18,531 nt of DNA. It comes from DATHXC01 sp041662005 (lineage in GTDB: Bacteria; Pseudomonadota; Gammaproteobacteria; Burkholderiales; Methylophilaceae). Location of the stretch: assembly GCA_041662005.1 (NCBI GenBank), contig JBAZTJ010000041.1:1-18531 (forward strand), written 5' to 3'. The translations under genes were made by a program, and so were the position numbers. Of this stretch, positions 13,588 to 18,531 are shown piece by piece. The notes below the pieces were generated by a model. That model had not been told where the DNA came from. It did no database searches and saw only the letters and a list, made by a program, of their open reading frames with translations. Position 1 is the first letter of the stretch; the number at the start of each line of letters is the position of its first letter.

Positions 13588-15969
13588 ATGATCGCCTTTG
13601 CACTGAGCTTTGTTTTCGGTGCCTGGGTATTACAGCACATGCCGTATCTTCCCCATGCCTATTGGGGATTGTTGCTTCTCCCATTAGCTGTTCTGGTATT
13701 CATCTCTCGTAAGCATGACTTGTCCAAGCTTGCAGCGTTGCTGGCTTTTGGTTTTGCTGCAGGGTTTTTATGGGCAATGCTGTTTGCGCAATATCGCTTA
13801 TCCCAAGCCTTGCCTGCTGAGTGGGAAGGGCAAAATATCCAGTTGGTCGGTGTCATCGCCAGCATGCCCCAGCAACTGGAGCGTGGCGACAGGTTTGAGT
13901 TCGATGTAGAGCAAGTACTCAGCCCCAATGCCGTTGTGCCACAGCATATCTCGCTATCGCAATACTCCACTGAGCTTGCGCAGAGTAATAACAAACTTTC
14001 CAGATACAAACCTGACATTCCCGGCAGGGTGGCGGCACCGCCGCTGGCTTTTCATGCAGGTGAGCGCTGGCGCCTGACCGTGCGCCTCAAAAAGCCGCAT
14101 GGTACGGCTAATCCGTATGGTTTCGATTTCGAAGCCTGGGCGCTGGAACGCAATATCCGCGCTACGGGCTATATCCGCCAGCATGCAGGAAACCAGTTGC
14201 TGCAAGCTGCCGTATACAAACCGGCCTATGTGGTGGAAATGCTGCGCGAAAAAATCCATCAGCACATGAGCCGGGTGCTGGCAGGCAAGCCCTATGGCGG
14301 CGTGCTGCAAGCACTGGCGATAGGCGATGAAAGCGGTATTGTGCAGGATGACTGGCAGGTGTTCCTGCGCACCGGTACAAATCATTTAATGAGTATTTCA
14401 GGCCTCCACATCACCATGTTGTCCGGTCTGGCATTTGCCCTGGTGTTCGCCATCTGGCGCCGGGCAGAAGGGCTTACGCTGAAGCTGCCTGCGCGCAAGG
14501 CAGCAGTGTTGGCAGGCGCATTGGCTGCATTGATGTATGCGCTTATTGCCGGATTTTCCGTGCCTACGCAGCGCACTATTTACATGCTCGCGGTGTTCGC
14601 CTGGGCGCTGTGGTCTGGTCGCAATGTCGCCATCACGCGGGTGCTGGCCTATGCCCTGTTGCTGGTGGCTGTGCTAGACCCCTGGGCCGTGCTGGCGCCC
14701 GGCTTCTGGCTTTCATTCGGGGCGGTTGCATTGATCAGTTATGCCGTCGCTGGCCGCTTGCAGCGCCCCGGCTGGCTGCGCGAGGCCATCAATACGCAAT
14801 GGGCGGTCAGCCTGGGGCTAGTGCCTTTGCTGCTGGTGCTGTTCCAGCAAGTGTCCATCATTTCGCCGCTGGCCAATGCGGTTGCCATTCCGCTGGTCAG
14901 CCTGGTAGTGGTGCCGCTGACCTTGCTGGGCAGCATGCTGCCCATTGATAGCGCCTTGCAACTGGCGCACCTGATCATGACAGGCTGCATGCAGTTGCTG
15001 GTCTGGCTTTCCAGCTTCCCGCTCAGTACCTGGCAACAGCACGCCCCGCCGATGTGGACTTTGCCGATAGCCATGATAGGTGTGTTGTGGATGCTGTTGC
15101 CGCGCGGCTTTCCCATGCGCTGGCTGGGCTTGTTTGCCTTCATGCCCATGCTGTTTATTACGCCTATGCGCCCAGACCAAGGTGCGATGCAAGTGTCCGT
15201 GCTCGATGTCGGCCAAGGGCTGGCGGTGGTGGTGCAAACACAGCACCATAATTTGCTGTATGACACCGGCCCGAAATATTCATCGCAGAGCGATAGCGGT
15301 AGCCGCATCGTGGTGCCCTATCTGCGCGGCGCAGGCATTAAGCGGCTGGATGGCATGATCGTCAGCCATAATGACCTTGACCATAGTGGTGGCATGGCCT
15401 CGGTGCTATCGCAAGTGCCCGTGGCCTGGTTTGCCAGCTCGCTGCCGGAAGCCGCAGTTGGGGTGCCCGCTCAGCCGCATCTACATTGCTTCGCAGGGCA
15501 GGCATGGACGTGGGATAGCGTCAGGTTTGAAGTGCTGCATCCGGATTTCGCGAGTTATGAAGATCTGGACATTAAGGACAATAACCGCAGTTGCGTACTG
15601 CGCATCACCAGCCAATACGGCAGCCTGTTACTCACCGGCGATATCGAGAAGCAAGCCGAAGCGCAGTTGCTCGATACGGTGCCGGATCAGCTACTGGCCG
15701 ACGTAGTGGTAGTGCCGCATCACGGCAGCAAAACCTCATCCACGCCTGACTTTGTCGCCGCCGTCAAACCTGCTGTAGCCATTTTCACCATGGGGTATCG
15801 TAATCGTTTCGGTCATCCAAAACCTGCGGTAGTCAGTCGTTATATGGAGATAGGCAGCAAGCCGTATCGTTCGGATACCGATGGCGCGGTGCTGCTGGAT
15901 TTTGCCAAGGATAAAGGTATTCAGATAACGCGCTGGCGTCAGCAGGAACGCCATTATTGGCAAGAGTGA
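13588..15969 (+). CDS. comEC: DNA internalization-related competence protein ComEC/Rec2
   Basis: ComEC forms the inner-membrane channel through which single-stranded DNA enters the cell during natural transformation. The 793-residue product is full length: N-terminal membrane segments (about 1-70), an OB-like periplasmic domain (about 80-200), the Competence domain with MSISGLHITML (268-278) and several membrane segments to about 525, and a C-terminal metallo-beta-lactamase-like domain beginning SVLDVGQG (537-544) with SHNDLDHSGG (593-602), LLTGDIE and VPHHGSKTSS. The metal motif H594-x-D596-x-D598-H599 is intact, so nuclease activity is plausible. The ATG at 13588 has no evident ribosome site. 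It follows lolD by 12 bp, a common betaproteobacterial order. Confidence 0.95.
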   Translation: MIAFALSFVFGAWVLQHMPYLPHAYWGLLLLPLAVLVFISRKHDLSKLAALLAFGFAAGFLWAMLFAQYRLSQALPAEWEGQNIQLVGVIASMPQQLERGDRFEFDVEQVLSPNAVVPQHISLSQYSTELAQSNNKLSRYKPDIPGRVAAPPLAFHAGERWRLTVRLKKPHGTANPYGFDFEAWALERNIRATGYIRQHAGNQLLQAAVYKPAYVVEMLREKIHQHMSRVLAGKPYGGVLQALAIGDESGIVQDDWQVFLRTGTNHLMSISGLHITMLSGLAFALVFAIWRRAEGLTLKLPARKAAVLAGALAALMYALIAGFSVPTQRTIYMLAVFAWALWSGRNVAITRVLAYALLLVAVLDPWAVLAPGFWLSFGAVALISYAVAGRLQRPGWLREAINTQWAVSLGLVPLLLVLFQQVSIISPLANAVAIPLVSLVVVPLTLLGSMLPIDSALQLAHLIMTGCMQLLVWLSSFPLSTWQQHAPPMWTLPIAMIGVLWMLLPRGFPMRWLGLFAFMPMLFITPMRPDQGAMQVSVLDVGQGLAVVVQTQHHNLLYDTGPKYSSQSDSGSRIVVPYLRGAGIKRLDGMIVSHNDLDHSGGMASVLSQVPVAWFASSLPEAAVGVPAQPHLHCFAGQAWTWDSVRFEVLHPDFASYEDLDIKDNNRSCVLRITSQYGSLLLTGDIEKQAEAQLLDTVPDQLLADVVVVPHHGSKTSSTPDFVAAVKPAVAIFTMGYRNRFGHPKPAVVSRYMEIGSKPYRSDTDGAVLLDFAKDKGIQITRWRQQERHYWQE

Positions 15970-16036
15970 TTTAGTACGGTATGGACTGGAGCAAAGCGGA
16001 AACTGTGTTGAGAGTTTAGATTTTTACAAAAAAGAA

Positions 16037-16069
16037 AAAAGCCACCTATTAATTATTAGTGTGGCTTTT
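16037..16069. terminator. bidirectional intrinsic terminator (comEC end / small minus-strand gene end)
   Basis: AAAAGCCAC (16037-16045) and GTGGCTTTT (16061-16069) form a nine-bp stem around an AT-rich loop that can add a few pairs. Read on the minus strand the stem is followed by TTTTTT, C and TTTTTT, a strong U-tract; on the plus strand only TTTT follows. It therefore suits the small minus-strand gene at least as well as comEC, which stops 67 bp before it. Confidence 0.85.
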
Positions 16070-16071
16070 GT

Positions 16072-16084
16072 TTGACTGAGTCAA
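16072..16084. repeat. 13-bp perfect palindrome beside the terminator
   Basis: TTGACTGAGTCAA is two six-base arms around one G, three bases beyond the terminator stem. On the minus strand it lies between the small gene's stop and the terminator. Function unknown; it could stabilise the transcript end or be a protein site. Confidence 0.4.
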
Positions 16085-16140
16085 GCAAACAATTCTGCAT
16101 GGAGCTAGCACTACCAAGTTGCAGGTGGATTCTGGACGCT

Positions 16141-16375
16141 TTACCTACCGTCAGCATTAGCCACCGGTTGGAAATCCCAATGTTCTGACTTACCACCATA
16201 ATTCATTACGTACAGGCTCTGAAAGCCGATTGGGGGTGTCTATTACGAACGAGCAAGCTTGTTTGATTTTTGAAATAAAAGCATAAGGCTTATTCGGCTC
16301 ACTCTTCCGGTCAGAGCCTCTGAAGCTGGGAATAGAAACTATATGAAAGTGTTGCAATGGTGATGATTTAAACAT
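16141..16375 (-). pseudogene. small unrecognised gene with an apparent one-base frameshift
   Basis: From the ATG at 16375, preceded by AAGGGG nine bases upstream, a frame runs 61 codons and stops at 16190. From a G5 run on the plus strand (16232-16236; C5 in the coding strand) onward, the next frame is open to a TAA at 16143 and reads naturally (IGFQSLYVMNYGG, then KSEHWDFQPVANADGR). Removing one C joins the two into 77 residues: MFKSSPLQHF at the start, SFVIDTP before the joint. The span of 235 bases is exactly 77 codons plus stop plus one base. This could be a sequencing error in a homopolymer, a real inactivating frameshift, or programmed slippage. No family, signal peptide or membrane segment is recognised. 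A U-rich terminator lies 72 bp downstream, and the local base composition is more AT-rich than the neighbours. Confidence 0.5.
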
Positions 16376-16626
16376 GGTGTATTTCCCCTTAAAATGGCAT
16401 TCAATAGTTGATGAGTATAAATAAAAGTCTAGCTAATTTATTCTAGTACAATTGTTCGAAATATGATCAATTTAGCCTCACGTTCAGTGAAATATTTTTT
16501 TGGTGTAGGCACTCCAAGTGTGTGAGTTTATTGCGCTTAATTTCCTGATCGGGAATGAAGCGCGATATATATAAGCTTCAGAGCTCATCATGGATGAAAG
16601 TAGCGGAGATGTTAATTTCATCGTCG
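16376..16626. other. AT-rich intergenic stretch without a supported gene
   Basis: Between the small minus-strand gene and the FNR box there are only short frames without ribosome sites. The left part (about 16376-16500) is clearly AT-rich and would hold the promoter of the minus-strand gene; on that strand TTGATC and TAGAAT occur 19 bp apart (about 16472-16442), a loose promoter-like pair. The right part holds a hairpin listed separately. Nothing else is recognised. Confidence 0.6.
16533..16563. promoter_or_regulatory. imperfect 13-bp hairpin upstream of the P-type ATPase
   Basis: GCGCTTAATTTCC (16533-16545) pairs with GGGAATGAAGCGC (16551-16563) around the loop TGATC, with one A-G mismatch and one T-G wobble. 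There is no T-run on either side, so it is not a simple terminator. It lies about 64 bp upstream of the FNR box and could be an operator, a repeat-family element or part of an upstream transcript. Only the pairing is observed; the function is unknown. Confidence 0.45.
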
Positions 16627-16640
16627 TTGATATATGTCAA
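16627..16640 (+). promoter_or_regulatory. FNR/ANR-type binding site
   Basis: TTGATATATGTCAA matches the FNR/ANR consensus TTGAT-N4-ATCAA at nine of ten specified positions. Its centre is 41.5 bp before the A of the ATPase start codon, and a TATAAC -10 element begins 20 bp after it. In class II FNR-activated promoters the site is centred near -41.5, so activation at low oxygen is the natural reading. Copper ATPases of the CcoI/FixI group serve cbb3 oxidase assembly, which fits microaerobic control. Confidence 0.75.
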
Positions 16641-16660
16641 AGCCCCTTGTTGCTCAAATC

Positions 16661-16666
16661 TATAAC
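16661..16666 (+). promoter_or_regulatory. -10 element of the P-type ATPase promoter
   Basis: TATAAC matches TATAAT at five of six bases and lies downstream of the FNR box at nearly the class II spacing (20 bp between them, about two fewer than the textbook 22). The implied transcription start, about 16673-16675, falls at the ATG. Confidence 0.55.
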
Positions 16667-16674
16667 CTTGCCTC

Positions 16675-18531
16675 ATGCAAGTCGTCCTTCCCACACTAAT
16701 CCAGCCACTGCCCAAAGCTTTTGAGGCGGATGTCGATGCATGGGTCGCACTTGACGAGCCGGCAGAATGGGGTAGTTTCAGCCAGCCTAATGCCAACAAT
16801 GCTCAGGAGTGGGAATCGCGCCTGGTGATTGAGGGCATGCATTGTGCGGCTTGCGCCTTGCATGTGGAAAAAGCACTGAAAGCCGTGCCTGGGGTAATGA
16901 GTGCCGACGTGAATGCTACTAGCGGGCGGGCGCGGCTGGTATGGTCTGCCGATGCGACCAAGCCTTCAGACTGGATGCGGGCAGTGAGCAAGGCGGGCTA
17001 TCGTGCGCAGCCTGCAGCGGATGCGTTTATGCAGGATAGTCGCCGTAAAAATCAGCGGGCGGCATTGTGGCGTTGGCTGGTAGCCGGTTTCTGCATGATG
17101 CAGGTGATGATGTATGCGTTGCCGGCCTATGTGGCAAGCCCGGGTGAGATGACTGAGGACATGCATAACCTGCTGCGCTGGGCCTCCTGGATACTGACCT
17201 TGCCGGTGCTGTTTTTCTCCTGCGGGCCTTTTTTCAGTAGCGCCCTTAAGGATATCAGGCAGCAACAGATCAGCATGGATCTGCCGGTTGCACTGGGTAT
17301 CCTGATTACCTTTTTTGTGAGCACTGCCGCTACTTTCGAGCCATCCGGTTGGTGGGGGCATGAGGTGTATTTTGATTCGCTGACCATGTTTGTATTCTTT
17401 CTGCTGACTGGCCGCTGGATAGAGCTACGCATGCGTGACCGCACTGCAGGCGCGCTGGATGCCCTGATGCGGCGTTTGCCCAATAGCGTGGAACGACTGC
17501 AGCCGGATGGCCACTACGAGCGGATAGCGGTGCGCAGGCTGGTGGTTGGCGATGTGGTGCGGGTACTTCCGGGCGAAGCATTTCCGGCTGACGGCACCAT
17601 TACGCTAGGTACCACCAGTGCGGATGAGGCCTTGTTGACTGGTGAGTCGCGACCTGTTGCCAAGGCTGTTGGCTCAGATGTGATTGCAGGCAGCCATAAC
17701 CTGGCTGCGGCGGTACAGCTGCGTGTTGACCGGATCGGCCAATCTACGCGTTATGCACAAATTGTCGCGCTGATGGAGCGTGTTGCCGTGGATAAGCCGC
17801 GACTGGCGCTGCTGGCAGACCGCATTGCGCGGCCGTTTTTGTTTGCGGTACTGGTAGCGGCTGCACTGTCAGCCGCCGTGCTGTGGAATACTGACCATAG
17901 CCGTGCGCTGATGGTGGCGGTAGCCGTGCTGATCGTGACATGCCCGTGCGCGCTGTCGCTGGCAACGCCAGCTGCCATGCTCACTATCTCCGGGGCGCTG
18001 GCGCGCAGCGGCGTGCTGGTACGCAGGATGCAGGCACTGGAAGCACTCACCACCATAGATACCATCGTTTTCGACAAGACCGGCACGCTGACGCAAGACA
18101 GGATGCGGGTAGGTTGCATAGTCACAGCGGCCAGTTTTAATGAGGCACAGGTGCTGCAGATGGCGACGGCACTGGCACAATATTCCTTGCATCCGGTTTC
18201 GCGTGCGCTGGTTGAGGCCTGTAATGAGCAGCCTATAGGCAAGAGGGCGGCCGGAATTGAGAGTGATGCTGCCGTCAGTAATGTGCAGGAAATATCAGGG
18301 TTCGGACTGACGGCTGAATCGGCATATGGGCGCCTGAAGCTGGGTTCACTCCAGTTTTGTGGCCTGGAGCACACATTTCCCGGACATCTGTCCAGTGAGG
18401 CTGCAACGGTGCACCTGGTTTCCGAGCATGGCTGGCTGGCCAGCTTTGAGATCGTCGAAGCCATCAAGCCGGATGCTGTATCTGCTATGCAGACATTGCA
18501 GGCTATGGGTTTGCAGCTTGAAGTGTTGTCC
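16675..18531 (+). CDS. CcoI/FixI-like copper-exporting P1B-type ATPase, N-terminal 619 residues (truncated by window end)
   Basis: The frame is open from the ATG at 16675 to the window edge; an in-frame TAA at 16663 limits the start. A 50-residue extension precedes a heavy-metal-associated domain with GMHCAAC (54-60; the usual T is H). Membrane segments follow, then the actuator TGES (322-325), the transmembrane metal site CPCALSLATP (423-432), the phosphorylation site DKTGTLT (D467) and HP (506-507) in the nucleotide domain. The CPC-A-L-S-L-A form, rather than CPCALGLA, is typical of CcoI/FixI/CopA2 ATPases, which export copper slowly for cbb3 oxidase assembly. The Cys-rich N-terminal finger of some CcoI proteins is absent. 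The C-terminal hinge and last membrane segments lie outside the window. General copper export (CopA) is the alternative. It is preceded by an FNR box and has no Shine-Dalgarno sequence. Confidence 0.93.
   Translation, partial: MQVVLPTLIQPLPKAFEADVDAWVALDEPAEWGSFSQPNANNAQEWESRLVIEGMHCAACALHVEKALKAVPGVMSADVNATSGRARLVWSADATKPSDWMRAVSKAGYRAQPAADAFMQDSRRKNQRAALWRWLVAGFCMMQVMMYALPAYVASPGEMTEDMHNLLRWASWILTLPVLFFSCGPFFSSALKDIRQQQISMDLPVALGILITFFVSTAATFEPSGWWGHEVYFDSLTMFVFFLLTGRWIELRMRDRTAGALDALMRRLPNSVERLQPDGHYERIAVRRLVVGDVVRVLPGEAFPADGTITLGTTSADEALLTGESRPVAKAVGSDVIAGSHNLAAAVQLRVDRIGQSTRYAQIVALMERVAVDKPRLALLADRIARPFLFAVLVAAALSAAVLWNTDHSRALMVAVAVLIVTCPCALSLATPAAMLTISGALARSGVLVRRMQALEALTTIDTIVFDKTGTLTQDRMRVGCIVTAASFNEAQVLQMATALAQYSLHPVSRALVEACNEQPIGKRAAGIESDAAVSNVQEISGFGLTAESAYGRLKLGSLQFCGLEHTFPGHLSSEAATVHLVSEHGWLASFEIVEAIKPDAVSAMQTLQAMGLQLEVLS

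Noticed and set aside
16076..16440. Possible insertion-sequence remnant in the AT-rich island
   Set aside because: No terminal inverted repeats, target duplication or transposase fragment can be seen; the small-gene reading explains more of it.
16590..16724. 44-codon plus-strand frame beginning MDESSGDVNF
   Set aside because: It overlaps the FNR box and the ATPase start in another frame and has no ribosome site; likely chance.
16578..16799. 73-codon minus-strand frame overlapping the start of the P-type ATPase
   Set aside because: Most of it is antisense to the ATPase N-terminus, the composition is not protein-like, and it would cross the FNR promoter.
17751..18467. Long minus-strand frames antisense to the P-type ATPase
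   Set aside because: The plus-strand frame carries every P-type ATPase motif; the antisense frames are shadows of GC-biased codon use.
1..18531. CRISPR arrays, tRNA or rRNA genes, phage genes, toxin-antitoxin pairs
   Set aside because: No regularly spaced repeats, no cloverleaf-like RNA gene and no such coding frames were seen on either strand.

Overview
The window looks like chromosomal housekeeping DNA from a Gram-negative betaproteobacterium, probably of the Methylophilaceae type. This is an inference from gene order (pilT-pilU divergent from yggS-proC-yggT; algH-ruvX-pyrR-pyrB-pyrC'; lolC-lolD-comEC), protein features and moderate GC; no 16S or marker search was possible. It is draft sequence: two runs of exactly ten N (7009-7018 and 7837-7846) interrupt pyrR and algH.

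Layout. Minus strand 1-1768: yggS, proC and a truncated yggT (PLP homeostasis, proline synthesis, membrane protein). Plus strand 1814-4051: pilT and pilU, the paired type IV pilus retraction ATPases, closed by a perfect 14-bp stem terminator at 4105-4138. Minus strand 4165-8100: an algH-ruvX-pyrR-pyrB-pyrC' block in which most genes overlap; pyrB and pyrC' overlap by ATGA, and pyrC' has lost the metal-binding HxH, so it should be a structural partner of aspartate transcarbamoylase. Minus strand 8178-9886: ribE and a ribBA-type fusion whose GTP cyclohydrolase II half lacks the zinc cysteines (RibBX type). Plus strand 9978-11609: a lone ArnT-like membrane glycosyltransferase. Plus strand 11622-15969: lolC-lolD (lipoprotein release) followed by comEC (DNA uptake channel).

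The least ordinary part is 15970-16674. It is more AT-rich than its surroundings. It holds a bidirectional terminator, a small unrecognised minus-strand gene that reads as 77 codons only if one base is removed from a C5 tract, an unexplained hairpin, and a near-consensus FNR/ANR box (16627-16640) followed by a TATAAC -10 element. The box drives a CcoI/FixI-like copper P-type ATPase (16675 to the window end, truncated). The spacing places the transcription start at or next to the ATG, and there is no Shine-Dalgarno sequence, so a leaderless, oxygen-regulated mRNA is predicted.

I did not find a mobile element, CRISPR array, RNA gene or clearly new multi-gene system. The points worth checking are the small frameshifted gene, the FNR-controlled leaderless start, and the two degenerate enzyme domains.
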